Under the pieces are notes generated by a model. The model was not told where the DNA came from and did not search any database. It saw only the letters and a list, made by a program, of their open reading frames with translations. Of a stretch of 64,000 nt of DNA, positions 38,821 to 46,991 are shown piece after piece. Source of the stretch: Acholeplasma granularum ATCC 19168 (GTDB taxonomy: Bacteria; Bacillota_I; Bacilli_A; Acholeplasmatales; Acholeplasmataceae); contig NZ_JAFR01000011.1 in assembly GCF_000526235.1 (NCBI RefSeq), positions 1-64,000 on the forward strand. The letters are read 5' to 3'. The position numbers and the translations under genes are program-made. Within the stretch, counting starts at the first letter, position 1; each line of letters opens with the position of its first letter.

Positions 38821-38849
38821 TTAGTAATATAGGACTGAAATGTTATAAT
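38821..38849 (+). promoter_or_regulatory. promoter of SGNH hydrolase gene
   Basis: -35 TTAGTA (38821-38826), 17-base spacer, extended -10 TGTTATAATG (TATAAT at 38844-38849). The ATG lies 31 bases downstream behind AAAGGA. Confidence 0.6.
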
Positions 38850-38879
38850 GGTTAAAGTATAAATAAAGGATTTGAGTAT

Positions 38880-39536
38880 ATGAAATTAACTTTGCAAGAA
38901 CTAACTGGCTTAAGACAAATGATTGTAGAAACATCTAATAAAGTATTAAATAAATATAAACTTGATAATCAAAATTTGTTACCAAATTTTGATTCTATCT
39001 TTATTGGCGATTCTATGATTGAATACTTTGATTTAAATAAGTATTTACATGAATTAAATGCAATTAATAGAGGTATTGCTGGTGCAACCACAAAACTTAT
39101 TAAAGATAATTTAGATACGATATTTGGACCAATAGAACCTAAATATATTTATATATCAATCGGATCAAATGATCTTGTATTATTAAATGCAAGCGTTGAT
39201 GAGGCATACCAAAACATCACGGAATTAATTGAAATAATAAATAAAAAATATCCTAATGCTTTAATCAATTACTTATCAACTACACCAGTTGTAAGTATAG
39301 ATCATAAATTATATAAAAAAATATACATTGGTGGTAGAACCAATGGTCAGTTAAAAGCACTTAATTATAAAGTAAGTACTTATGCAACATTAAATAATAT
39401 AAACTATCTACATATGTTTGATGAATTATTAGATGAAGATAAGTTTTTATCATCAGAATTTACTATGGATGGTATTCATTTAAATCATCAAGGATATCAG
39501 ATATACTCAAAAATAATACAAAAATACTTAAAATAA
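38880..39536 (+). CDS. SGNH/GDSL-family hydrolase
   Basis: 218-residue intracellular-type esterase (no signal peptide). All four SGNH blocks are visible: block I SIFIGDSMIEYF (Ser), block II NRGIAGATT (Gly), block III SIGSNDLVL (Asn), and block V MDGIHLNHQGYQ (Asp/His). Such enzymes act as lysophospholipases, thioesterases or acetyl esterases; the substrate is not predictable. Monocistronic with its own extended -10 promoter. Confidence 0.82.
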   Translation: MKLTLQELTGLRQMIVETSNKVLNKYKLDNQNLLPNFDSIFIGDSMIEYFDLNKYLHELNAINRGIAGATTKLIKDNLDTIFGPIEPKYIYISIGSNDLVLLNASVDEAYQNITELIEIINKKYPNALINYLSTTPVVSIDHKLYKKIYIGGRTNGQLKALNYKVSTYATLNNINYLHMFDELLDEDKFLSSEFTMDGIHLNHQGYQIYSKIIQKYLK

Positions 39537-39550
39537 ATAAAAGTCATTTT

Positions 39551-39648
39551 AAAAAAAGTGTACAAGACAATAATTATAATGAAATATTAATTATTAGTTA
39601 GAGATGTGCACTTTTTTCTTTTATAGTGATTTTTTTGAAAAAAGTGCA
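39551..39648 (+). terminator. three-arm terminator/anti-terminator region
   Basis: Arm A AAAAAAAGTGTACA (39551-39564), arm B TGTGCACTTTTTTC (39605-39618), arm C GAAAAAAGTGCA (39637-39648). B can pair with A (G-U allowed), giving a hairpin ending in a T-run after the SGNH gene, or with C as a perfect 12-bp stem. The two pairings are mutually exclusive. Confidence 0.5.
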
Positions 39649-39673
39649 ACTTATCAACCTATATGACGGTATT

Positions 39674-39718
39674 TGGGACAAATTTGTCACATATATTAGT
39701 AAATGTTAGTGCTATCAT
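39674..39718 (+). promoter_or_regulatory. ComR/Rgg-like box plus extended -10 promoter
   Basis: TGGGACAAATTTGTCA (39674-39689), identical to the capsule-locus site, with palindrome GACA-AATT-TGTC centred at 39682.5. An extended -10 follows (TG at 39710-39711, TATCAT at 39713-39718), again about 30 bases from the centre. It precedes the small ORF and the two Rgg-like genes, the expected place for autoregulation. Confidence 0.55.
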
Positions 39719-39829
39719 AAACTTAAAGAGTCTAGTATTTTTTAAGATTCTTTAGAAAAATTTAACATTTTGTTATTTATGGGGATAAGTAGCACACAAA
39801 AGATTTTCATATTTGAGTGAAAACATTCA

Positions 39830-39910
39830 ATGGAAGCTAATATCTTCCTTAATTGCTTAATTTATAGCTATCTTTGTATCATAGCTATGAATATTGGGGG
39901 AAGCATTTAA
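39830..39910 (+). CDS. candidate short hydrophobic peptide (26 aa)
   Basis: ATG-started ORF of 26 codons downstream of the palindromic promoter and upstream of the Rgg-like genes. It encodes a strongly hydrophobic peptide starting MEANIFLN and ending CIIAMNIGGSI. Short hydrophobic peptides with an Ile-rich C-terminus near an Rgg gene are typical pheromone precursors (SHP type). Against it: the ribosome site is weak (GAGTG 12 bases upstream) and the length could be chance in AT-rich DNA. Treat as a hypothesis. Confidence 0.25.
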   Translation: MEANIFLNCLIYSYLCIIAMNIGGSI

Positions 39911-40081
39911 GGGAGATACTAGGTTTTTTTATTTATATAAAGTAAATATATAAACTTTTTACTTAAGTATAACCTATATATTTTAAAATATAATAGTTTT
40001 TATATGATAAGATAAATTATACTAGATGAGCTATTTAAACCTAATAAATTCATACTTTAATGAGATTGAGGTAAATGTCTT

Positions 40082-41053
40082 ATGTATTCAAGTATTGATA
40101 TAATAAAGGCGCTAGATAAAATTAGAACTAAAAATAAATTGACAATTCAAGAATTTGTATCTGGCGTTATGTCCCGTAAAAAATATACTAGAATTTCTAA
40201 TAATGAAGCAGATATTACATTATTAGAAGTATCTAAACTTTTATCAAAGGTTGGTATTCCTTTACAAGAGTTTGCTATATTTACTGCAAATATTATAGAA
40301 ACAGCAAACCATAATGAGACCTCTTTTTATATGTCATGCATCCATGGTAATTACGAGACTGCCTATAAACAACACCTTCCTAATTTTAATTTAAATAACT
40401 TAAAAACTACCTTAGGTAATAAAGCCGTACATGCAATTTATGAACTTATGCAATATAAACTAAACTTTCAAAGTCTACAAGAATCAAGTCATAAATTAAG
40501 AATGAAAATGGATTTGAAAGAGTTAATAAAAGATAAAATTTTAACAGATAGTACAATTGGTGCCTTATATGCTTATGTACATTTAGGAACCGATATAGAA
40601 AGAAGACAAATTTCAAAATATTTATATGATGCTATTTTTGATAGTTCATATAAATACTATCTACTATTTAATGAAATATCTAGAAGTATCTTGCAAATAA
40701 CTGCAATTTTATCATTAACTTTACTTAGTGATATTAAAAAAGAAGAAATAAAAACATTAGAGTCTATTATTAAATATACATTTGAGTTTCATACAAGATC
40801 GAGATTATCAATTATGGACTATAACATTTTTAAAGTATTAAATGATTTTCAAAATAAAAACAATTTATTAAATGAGTATATTGTTTATTACTATATAAGT
40901 TCATATATTACAATCTATCAAAAAGAAGATGTTGAACCATTTATAATGGTCAAAGAAGATGACTTAAATATTTATAAAAAGTATTTAAAAGATTCATCCT
41001 TTACAAGTGGAAGAATGTATGAAAGGTTGTTGTCTGATGATAAAATATGGTAG
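40082..41053 (+). CDS. Rgg/MutR-like helix-turn-helix regulator
   Basis: 323 residues. Residues ~8-66 form an XRE/Rgg-type HTH (ALDKIRTKNKLTIQEFVSGVMSRKKYTRI then LLEVSKLLSKVGIPLQEF). The remaining ~250 residues are helical, with no enzyme motif, and fit the TPR-like peptide-binding part of RRNPP regulators. This is a fold-level assignment; identity to known Rgg proteins looks low. A GAGG site lies upstream of the ATG. It overlaps the following homologous gene. Likely controls its own leader and possibly the capsule locus through the shared palindrome. Confidence 0.55.
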   Translation: MYSSIDIIKALDKIRTKNKLTIQEFVSGVMSRKKYTRISNNEADITLLEVSKLLSKVGIPLQEFAIFTANIIETANHNETSFYMSCIHGNYETAYKQHLPNFNLNNLKTTLGNKAVHAIYELMQYKLNFQSLQESSHKLRMKMDLKELIKDKILTDSTIGALYAYVHLGTDIERRQISKYLYDAIFDSSYKYYLLFNEISRSILQITAILSLTLLSDIKKEEIKTLESIIKYTFEFHTRSRLSIMDYNIFKVLNDFQNKNNLLNEYIVYYYISSYITIYQKEDVEPFIMVKEDDLNIYKKYLKDSSFTSGRMYERLLSDDKIW

Positions 41054-41960
41054 TTTTTATAAAGTATTAGATGAATTAAGAATTGCTAAAAATATGACAA
41101 TTTCTGAGATTACAGACGGTATTATTTCTGAAAGAACCTACCTTAGACTTATGAAAGATGATAGTAAGGTAAACTTTACCACATTAAGTAAATTACTTTC
41201 TAAACTTGATATCAACGTTCCACAATTTCTACAATTTTTAATTCACCATAATAAAAAAGATAATGGCATCGCTCGTTTCCTTATCCGTGTACATGTTGGA
41301 CATTTCACAGATATAAAACCGATTTATGAAGAGATGAAATCATTTAAATCTGATAGTGAAATTGAAATGTGTGTAGTAAGTGCAATGATGCTTATTTATT
41401 TATTTATGATAGATGAATTAAGCTTAGAAAATCTACAAGCCGAATATAAGAAGATATTAAAAATACTTGATACGTATAATCAAAATAATATGATTATTAT
41501 ATATTTAAAACTGCTTTATCAAGTACATTTTAAAGATGATTTAATCATTGATATTAAAACCTATACTCAAATACTTTCTGAATATAAATCTACACTTTCA
41601 ATTCTTTATTATATTTTAAGTTTAGATATTATGCTACTTTATGTATCTGAGAATAAATTACTTGAATTACCAGATTATGAAAAGTTACTTAATATTTATA
41701 AATTATATTATCCATCATTTAATATGAAAAATTTAGAATTTAATCTAGAAAGCTATACAGCTTATTATTATCAACTTAAAAATGATTATAAAATGAGGGA
41801 TGATTACTTATTTAAAAGTATTAATAATGCTTTTGTAGTTATGAGTCCACATTTACATAGTAAATATAAAAGTGTTATCGAAACGACATTTAACATAAAA
41901 ATAGATGAATTTTTAGATAGTTATCTTGAAAAAATGACTACAAAAATAGAAATTAAATAA
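41037..41960 (+). CDS. second Rgg/MutR-like helix-turn-helix regulator
   Basis: 308 residues, paralogous to the protein just upstream: HTH VLDELRIAKNMTISEITDGIISERTYLRL followed by FTTLSKLLSKLDINVPQFLQFL, then a helical, Tyr/Leu-rich effector region. The N-terminal pattern (HTH, then 'LLxKLxIxxxxF') matches the Rgg family. Start taken as ATG 41037 (AAAGG ten bases upstream), giving a 17-base overlap with the first regulator; the longer upstream frame encodes an unconvincing extension. Ends at a strong terminator. Confidence 0.58.
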   Translation: MIKYGSFYKVLDELRIAKNMTISEITDGIISERTYLRLMKDDSKVNFTTLSKLLSKLDINVPQFLQFLIHHNKKDNGIARFLIRVHVGHFTDIKPIYEEMKSFKSDSEIEMCVVSAMMLIYLFMIDELSLENLQAEYKKILKILDTYNQNNMIIIYLKLLYQVHFKDDLIIDIKTYTQILSEYKSTLSILYYILSLDIMLLYVSENKLLELPDYEKLLNIYKLYYPSFNMKNLEFNLESYTAYYYQLKNDYKMRDDYLFKSINNAFVVMSPHLHSKYKSVIETTFNIKIDEFLDSYLEKMTTKIEIK

Positions 41961-41968
41961 ATATAAAT

Positions 41969-42007
41969 AAAAGCTCACACTTTATCAAATGAAGTGTGAG
42001 CTTTTTT
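41969..42007 (+). terminator. terminator after Rgg-like genes
   Basis: Perfect 13-14 bp stem AAAGCTCACACTT / AAGTGTGAGCTTT with a short loop and TTTTTT tail. Confidence 0.9.
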
Positions 42008-42056
42008 AAAGATTATAAATAATAGTGACTTCGTTTTATTAACTATACTTCTAATA

Positions 42057-42896
42057 TTATTTTTTTCTATTGAGTAAAGATTTTATTTGTTCATCAAATA
42101 AGGTGTTATTAAGTTTGAGTTCACTAAATAATTCACTTAATAAATTTGAATAACTCATCAATAATTCTTTTGATTTATCAAGACCAATTAATGAAACATA
42201 AGTAGGTTTATTTCTAATATCATCGGATTTAGATTTACCAAATTCTTCTATAGTTAAAGTGTGTTCTAATATATCATCTTGGATTTGATAAATTAGACCA
42301 ATATAGTAACCTAACTGTTCAAATTTATCAATTTTGCTTGGAGCTGCAATAGCTGAGGCAATCATTAAAGATGCTTGAATGAGGTTAGATGTTTTAAGTT
42401 CATACATCTTATTTAAGTGATTAATATCAATTTGTTTATTTTCAGATTCGATATCATAGATTTGTCCTAGAACCATACCTGTGCTTCCGGATTTTTTAGA
42501 AAGTATTTCTATAATTTTTGATTTTAGATCTCCTGATAAAACTTTTGAGTTCGCTACAAGATAAAAACTATCAGTTAATAATGCATCACCTGCTAAAATT
42601 GCTGTTGCCTCATCAAATTTGATATGAACTGTTGGTTTACCACGTCTTAAGGTATCATCATCCATAGCCGGTAAATCATCATGTATGAGTGAATAGGTAT
42701 GAATAAGTTCAACCGCACATAATACATCTAAATAAGGTGTTGGATCGATGTTTTTTGATTGAAGTAGTGAAATAGCAAGTAGTGGACGAACTCTTTTACC
42801 ATCACCTAATAAAGCATAGAAGATAGCCTCTTTTAGTTTTCCTTCAGGTAAGGTGTTTATATAGTCATTTAATGTTTTATTAATAAGTGATGTCAT
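42057..42896 (-). CDS. ispA: polyprenyl (farnesyl/geranylgeranyl) diphosphate synthase
   Basis: 279-residue trans-isoprenyl diphosphate synthase. First aspartate-rich motif HDDLPAMDDDTLRRGKPTVH, second motif YQIQDDILE, with LLGDGKRVRPLLA near the N-terminus. The pattern fits the IspA-type farnesyl diphosphate synthase of bacteria, whose product feeds undecaprenyl phosphate, the carrier for the capsule repeat unit. Last gene of the minus-strand block that starts with the amino-acid ABC transporter; 38 bases follow yerC. Confidence 0.9.
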   Translation of the reverse strand: MTSLINKTLNDYINTLPEGKLKEAIFYALLGDGKRVRPLLAISLLQSKNIDPTPYLDVLCAVELIHTYSLIHDDLPAMDDDTLRRGKPTVHIKFDEATAILAGDALLTDSFYLVANSKVLSGDLKSKIIEILSKKSGSTGMVLGQIYDIESENKQIDINHLNKMYELKTSNLIQASLMIASAIAAPSKIDKFEQLGYYIGLIYQIQDDILEHTLTIEEFGKSKSDDIRNKPTYVSLIGLDKSKELLMSYSNLLSELFSELKLNNTLFDEQIKSLLNRKK

Positions 42897-42934
42897 AAAT
42901 TATTTTAAACCTTTCAATTATTATTGTTTTACTC

Positions 42935-43210
42935 CTATTTATCTAAAACTTTTTTATATCCACCACTACCATAATGTACACAAGTAGATACCCTACTTAA
43001 TGTAGTTGAACTAATTTTAGTTAATTCGGTAATTTGTTCATAGGTTTTACCTTCTAATAGAAGTTTTGCAGCACTTAATCTTTGAGCCATTGCCTCAAGT
43101 TCTTTAATTGTACAAAGATCTTCGAAAAATGCATAAGCATCTTCAAGTGTTTCTAGTTTTAAAATTGATTCAAATAACATATCATTTTGTTTACTTTTTA
43201 ATTTAGACAT
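42935..43210 (-). CDS. yerC: YerC/TrpR-like repressor family protein
   Basis: 91-residue TrpR-superfamily DNA-binding protein (YerC/YecD type). Helical, with FFEDLCTIKELEAMAQRLSAAKLLLEG and the HTH TYEQITELTKISSTTLSRVSTCV, ending in YGSGGYKKVL. Start set at 43210, with GAGGT nine bases upstream; the longer TTG form includes that ribosome site. It sits between the ABC transporter ATPase and ispA, so it might regulate this operon, though its effector is unknown. Confidence 0.85.
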   Translation of the reverse strand: MSKLKSKQNDMLFESILKLETLEDAYAFFEDLCTIKELEAMAQRLSAAKLLLEGKTYEQITELTKISSTTLSRVSTCVHYGSGGYKKVLDK

Positions 43211-43225
43211 TTTAATTAACCTCAA

Positions 43226-43936
43226 CTATTCGTTTCTATCAAATATTTCTTCAATTTCCTTAATATCTTTGATATCTTTATCTAGAATGATACTTGAATT
43301 TCTCATAAAAAGCAATCTATCCGATACGAGTCTAGCAAATCTTAAGTCATGGGTTACAATTAAAATGCCTATTTTACTTTTTTTAAGTTTTAAGATGATG
43401 TCTACTAAATCATTTACTGAAATTAAATCGAGTGCAGATGTTGGTTCATCAAATAACAATATTTTAGGATTTGTTGCAAGCGCACGTGCAATAGCAACCC
43501 TTTGACGTTGTCCACCTGATAATGTAATCGGGTAACTTTCTATTTTATCTTCCAAATTAACTAACTTTAATAAATAATTTGTTTGTCGTTCTAAAAAATA
43601 TTTATTTTTTTTATGAACAAGTTTAGGTGCAAGTTCAAGATTTTGTTTCACATTTAAATTATCAAATAAAGCAAAATCTTGAAATATAAAACCAATTTTA
43701 CTTAATAGATTTTGTTTAACTTTTTTGTTTTGTTTAAATAAAGATACATCATCTATAAAAACCTCACCAGAATCAAGAGACTCTAAACCATTAATTAATT
43801 TAAGTAAAGTACTTTTACCAGAACCAGAAGGTCCAATTATACTTAATACCTCACCCTTATCTAGATTAAAGGATACATCATTTACAGCATGCATTTGATT
43901 ATATTTTTTATTTAAGTTTTTAGTAGTAAGTAACAT
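43226..43936 (-). CDS. polar amino-acid ABC transporter ATP-binding protein
   Basis: 236-residue ATPase of the GlnQ/HisP type. Walker A GPSGSGKSTLL, Q-loop FIFQDFALF, signature LSGGQRQRVAIARAL, Walker B ILLFDEPTSALD and switch His THD. Energises uptake by the adjacent permease and binding protein. Its ATG follows the permease stop directly. Confidence 0.93.
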   Translation of the reverse strand: MLLTTKNLNKKYNQMHAVNDVSFNLDKGEVLSIIGPSGSGKSTLLKLINGLESLDSGEVFIDDVSLFKQNKKVKQNLLSKIGFIFQDFALFDNLNVKQNLELAPKLVHKKNKYFLERQTNYLLKLVNLEDKIESYPITLSGGQRQRVAIARALATNPKILLFDEPTSALDLISVNDLVDIILKLKKSKIGILIVTHDLRFARLVSDRLLFMRNSSIILDKDIKDIKEIEEIFDRNE

Positions 43937-44590
43937 TTATTTAACCCCATAATATTTAGCATATTTCTTTTCTAACTTTTTAAAAATTAAAACAATGATA
44001 TAAGTCAATAATAAATAAATAGCTGCAGCAACAAAGTAAGCATCCACTCTAAAATCTCTATTAACTAGCTCTCTGGTATTTCTTAGAATATCAGAAATTG
44101 CTACAGCACTTAAAAGTGCTGTATCTTTAATTAAAGTAATCAGTTCATTGACAACACTTGGTAGTGTCTTATGAAGTGTTTGAGGTATGATAATATGTCT
44201 ATATCTTTGATAAGGACTGAGTGATAATGAAATAGATGCATCATATTGATTTTTAGATATTGAATCCATGCCACCTCTAAATATTTCTATAAAGTAGGCT
44301 GTGTAATTAATTATAAATGTGAATATTGCACCATATAACTCATCAAATAAAAAGAGGCTTCCAAACATAATAGGTAAACCGTATATAACAAAAAAAAGTT
44401 GTAGTAGAAGTGGAGTTCCTCGAATAATCCATGTATAAAAATTGATTGTACGTTTAACTATCTTTATACTAGATCTTCTAATGACTGCAAAAAGTAATCC
44501 TAATGGTATAGAAAGTAGAGTAAAACTAAAGACTAGAAGGGTTGTTTTAGACCCTTCTAGTATATATTTTAAAATATCTATATAATTCAT
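43937..44590 (-). CDS. polar amino-acid ABC transporter permease
   Basis: 217 residues, HisM/GlnP family, five membrane segments. Contains FYTWIIRGTPLLLQLFFV and the EAA loop region FRGGMDSISKNQYDASISLSLSPYQRYRHIIIPQTL. TAATG overlap with the binding-protein gene upstream. Acts in the cytoplasmic membrane. Confidence 0.92.
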   Translation of the reverse strand: MNYIDILKYILEGSKTTLLVFSFTLLSIPLGLLFAVIRRSSIKIVKRTINFYTWIIRGTPLLLQLFFVIYGLPIMFGSLFLFDELYGAIFTFIINYTAYFIEIFRGGMDSISKNQYDASISLSLSPYQRYRHIIIPQTLHKTLPSVVNELITLIKDTALLSAVAISDILRNTRELVNRDFRVDAYFVAAAIYLLLTYIIVLIFKKLEKKYAKYYGVK

Positions 44591-45378
44591 TAGCCTCTAA
44601 TAAATAGATCCACACCAAAGTATTTAATAGATATTGGTTGAATCAATCCTTCTTCATATAGTTCATCTAAAATAGAATCAATTTTTTCTTGAAGTTTAAC
44701 ATCGCCTTTTCTAAAACCTATACCATAAGTTTCATTACCAATTTTTTCATCACTAATTTGGTAGGTGTTATTTGTATCTTTCATGACAACATATCTTGCA
44801 TAAATCTCATCAACAATGACAGCATCTACTTGACCTGCATTTAATGATAGGACTGCATCATTTGAAGTTGTATATTTTTTAATTTCTTTAACAGTTGATG
44901 TAATTGCTTCATTTTTAGATGTTGCAATATCAGCAGAAGAACTATTTTCTAATCCAATATTTTTATTCTCTAGATCACTAATAGAATTAATTCCAGAATT
45001 GAGTTTAGATAAAATAATTAAGTTATTATCAAAATATGGTTTAGAAAATTGCATTTCTAATTTTCTTTCATCGGTAATAGTTAAACCATTCCATATGGCA
45101 TCAATACGTCTAGAATCAAGTTCTACGACCTTTGCATCCCAGTCGATATATTTAAACTTTAATTTTATATCCATACGTTCAAAGACCAATTTTGCAACCT
45201 CTATGTCAAATCCACTAGGATTACCATCTAAATTATAGCCCATCGGTGGAAAATCAGTAAAACCCAAGATAAACTCATCTTGGGTTTCAATATATTCTAA
45301 ATCTGTTAGGGTATTGCCACAAGCACTTAAGATTATGCTTGTAAGTATGACTGATGCAATTATAATTATTTTTTTCAT
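44590..45378 (-). CDS. amino-acid ABC transporter substrate-binding lipoprotein
   Basis: About 262-residue bacterial extracellular solute-binding protein family 3. Signal peptide with lipobox ILSACG (start at 45378, GGAAG upstream; the 37-residue upstream extension is rejected). Domain motifs: GFTDFPPMGY, GFDIEVAKLVFERM, DAIWNGLTITDERK and the C-terminal AVIVDEIYARYVV. Delivers a polar amino acid to the permease; the precise ligand is not predictable. Confidence 0.9.
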   Translation of the reverse strand: MKKIIIIASVILTSIILSACGNTLTDLEYIETQDEFILGFTDFPPMGYNLDGNPSGFDIEVAKLVFERMDIKLKFKYIDWDAKVVELDSRRIDAIWNGLTITDERKLEMQFSKPYFDNNLIILSKLNSGINSISDLENKNIGLENSSSADIATSKNEAITSTVKEIKKYTTSNDAVLSLNAGQVDAVIVDEIYARYVVMKDTNNTYQISDEKIGNETYGIGFRKGDVKLQEKIDSILDELYEEGLIQPISIKYFGVDLFIRG

Positions 45379-45480
45379 TGTTAAATACTTCCTTTTTTTA
45401 ATAAATTTATAATCATTATACTTTAATACTCTAGTGTAGTAAAGTATCAAGTATATGAAAATGTTTTCATACATAGAAAA

Positions 45481-45510
45481 AAAGTTCACTTTATATATTA
45501 AGTGAACTTT
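45481..45510 (-). terminator. terminator for the YwaF-like gene
   Basis: Stem AAAGTTCACTT / AAGTGAACTTT. On the minus strand it ends in TTTTTTT just past the stop of the YwaF-like gene, separating it from the ABC transporter operon. Confidence 0.85.
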
Positions 45511-45521
45511 AAATGAATGCT

Positions 45522-46331
45522 TTATGCAAATATTTCCGATATATTTATTTTTTCTTTATAAAGAGATTTTTTAATTAGTAAACCAATAACCCAGATTAGT
45601 GCTGCAACAAAACTAAAACCTATAAAATATATCATAAGGAAAGTGATACTGTTAACGTGAGGTTCAATTAATGAAAGTATAGGTATATGATTACCAAATC
45701 TTTCATTAATAAAGAACATATTAAATGTTTGATCAATTGTTGAAAGGTTAAATAATAAATTCATTGATAATGCTACAACTAATAAAATTAAAAATACAAG
45801 TGAACCTTTTAAAAAACCTTTAAATTTAAACTCAATTTTAGTAATTAAAAGTGATATGCCAATACTTGCCATTAATCCATGATGGATCATCGTTTGAATA
45901 TTGATACCAATTGTTGGGATAAATACATCGGCCGGATAAAGCATAACAGCAATCCCTGCAAATGTACTATAAGTTGCTAAAAAAGATAGAAGATAAGTAT
46001 CTATTTTTTTATTTTTACTTATGCCATAAATTGTAAATAAATACATTGGTGTTGAACAAAACTGAAATGGAAATGCATACCACTGATAATGTCCTGCTTG
46101 ATATGTAAAAATTACTTGTTTATAGATTTCTAAAAAAATCATAAGAAGACCACTCATTAATAATATTTTTTTAGTTTGTGGTACTGTACTTGTTTTAAAT
46201 TTTTTAGCGAAAAAATATGTTGATATGACAAGTATAAGTAAAGATAAATAATGAAACCAGCTTTCTAAAAAACTTGCATATGCTTTAGGTGTTTGCATAC
46301 TAGAATTAAGTAGCTCTAATAAAAAGTTCAT
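45522..46331 (-). CDS. YwaF/TIGR02206-family membrane protein
   Basis: About 269 residues with six to seven membrane helices. WYAFPFQFCSTPMYLF and the glycine/histidine-poor, aromatic-rich core match the YwaF (TIGR02206) family of unknown function found in Bacilli and Mollicutes. Start set at 46331, with AAAGGGG ten bases upstream; the eight-residue upstream extension is not needed. Monocistronic, with its own terminator. Confidence 0.75.
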   Translation of the reverse strand: MNFLLELLNSSMQTPKAYASFLESWFHYLSLLILVISTYFFAKKFKTSTVPQTKKILLMSGLLMIFLEIYKQVIFTYQAGHYQWYAFPFQFCSTPMYLFTIYGISKNKKIDTYLLSFLATYSTFAGIAVMLYPADVFIPTIGINIQTMIHHGLMASIGISLLITKIEFKFKGFLKGSLVFLILLVVALSMNLLFNLSTIDQTFNMFFINERFGNHIPILSLIEPHVNSITFLMIYFIGFSFVAALIWVIGLLIKKSLYKEKINISEIFA

Positions 46332-46469
46332 AAAGTAAGTGCCCCTTTGAGTCATTAGATAATAACAATCATAAATTATATACTATTATGTTTTAAAAAG
46401 GTATAAATTTAACTTAATATACATAAAAATGATAGTAACTTACATGTGATAGATTAAAAAGGATAATAC

Positions 46470-46498
46470 TTGACTATCTATTCGTAAAAGCTTAAAAT
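46470..46498 (+). promoter_or_regulatory. sigma-A promoter driving the riboswitch transcript
   Basis: -35 TTGACT (46470-46475), exact 17-base spacer, -10 TAAAAT (46493-46498). Predicted start at about 46504-46506, exactly at the 5' strand of the riboswitch P1 helix. Confidence 0.75.
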
Positions 46499-46503
46499 GA
46501 AAT

Positions 46504-46650
46504 TACCATAAAGAGAAGGCAAGAGACAAGCTCTATGACCCTTCAGCAACCTAGTATAATATATACCAAGGTGCTAAAGCTTGAATGATGGCATAGAATA
46601 TTTGATTAATATGTCTAAATGCCATCAAACAATGGCATTTTTCTTTTTTG
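46504..46650 (+). ncRNA. SAM-I (S-box) riboswitch with transcription attenuator
   Basis: Aptamer core matches the S-box: AUAAAGAGAAGGC, then GACCCUUCAGCAACC and AAGGUGCUAA. P1 is UACCAU (46504-46509) with AUGGCA (46588-46593). Expression platform: antiterminator GATGGCAT (46587-46594) with ATGCCATC (46619-46626); terminator ATGCCAT (46619-46625) with ATGGCAT (46632-46638) followed by a U-run. SAM binding would hold the P1 3' strand, free 46619-46625 and terminate: an OFF switch. SAM binding itself is from family knowledge. Confidence 0.88.
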
Positions 46651-46666
46651 GATAAGGAGGAAAAAA

Positions 46667-46987
46667 ATGGAATTAATAGAAAAATGGCTACTTAGATTAG
46701 AAGATGATAAACTAGTGATTACATCAAAAAAGACAAGTAAACATGCACCGATTAACAGAGTTTTAGATGAAGTCGGGTTATATGACTTTGAACCAATAAA
46801 AATAGATAATAAAACATATATTGTTGTATCAGATTTTAAAGAAATACACAAAACAAGAGTGTTGGTAATGAAAACACTAGAAACACCTATATTTAGTGGT
46901 GTAGTTGATTTAGAAGAAATTGATAAAACAAATATGGAATTAATTGCCGATAAATTTTTAAGAACAAAATCAAATATCGTTTCATAA
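46667..46987 (+). CDS. unrecognised 106-residue protein under SAM riboswitch control
   Basis: Start at ATG 46667 behind a strong AAGGAGG site; the longer upstream frame runs into the terminator and is rejected. 106 residues, about 30% charged, no signal peptide and no membrane helix. Predicted alternating beta/alpha elements (KLVITSKKTS, NKTYIVVSDF, RVLVMKTL). I do not recognise the family. The riboswitch ties its expression to low SAM, so a role in methionine or SAM supply, transport or sensing is likely, but this is inference. It stands alone; the next gene on this strand is the AbiE pair. Confidence 0.7.
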   Translation: MELIEKWLLRLEDDKLVITSKKTSKHAPINRVLDEVGLYDFEPIKIDNKTYIVVSDFKEIHKTRVLVMKTLETPIFSGVVDLEEIDKTNMELIADKFLRTKSNIVS

Positions 46988-46991
46988 ATAA

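Larger units (their letters stand above)
39537..40081. other. 545-base leader before the Rgg-like regulators
   Basis: Contains the downstream terminator of the SGNH gene with overlapping alternative hairpins (39551-39648), then the palindromic box and extended -10 (39674-39718), then a transcribed-looking leader with a small hydrophobic ORF (39830-39910) and a hairpin made of two ATAGCTAT copies (39864-39888), and finally the ribosome site of the first regulator. No longer gene is seen on either strand. Confidence 0.6.
46332..46666. other. 335-base region with SAM riboswitch
   Basis: The first ~130 bases downstream of the YwaF start show nothing beyond AT-rich spacer. The remainder is the promoter, the SAM-I aptamer and its expression platform, described separately. 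Confidence 0.7.
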
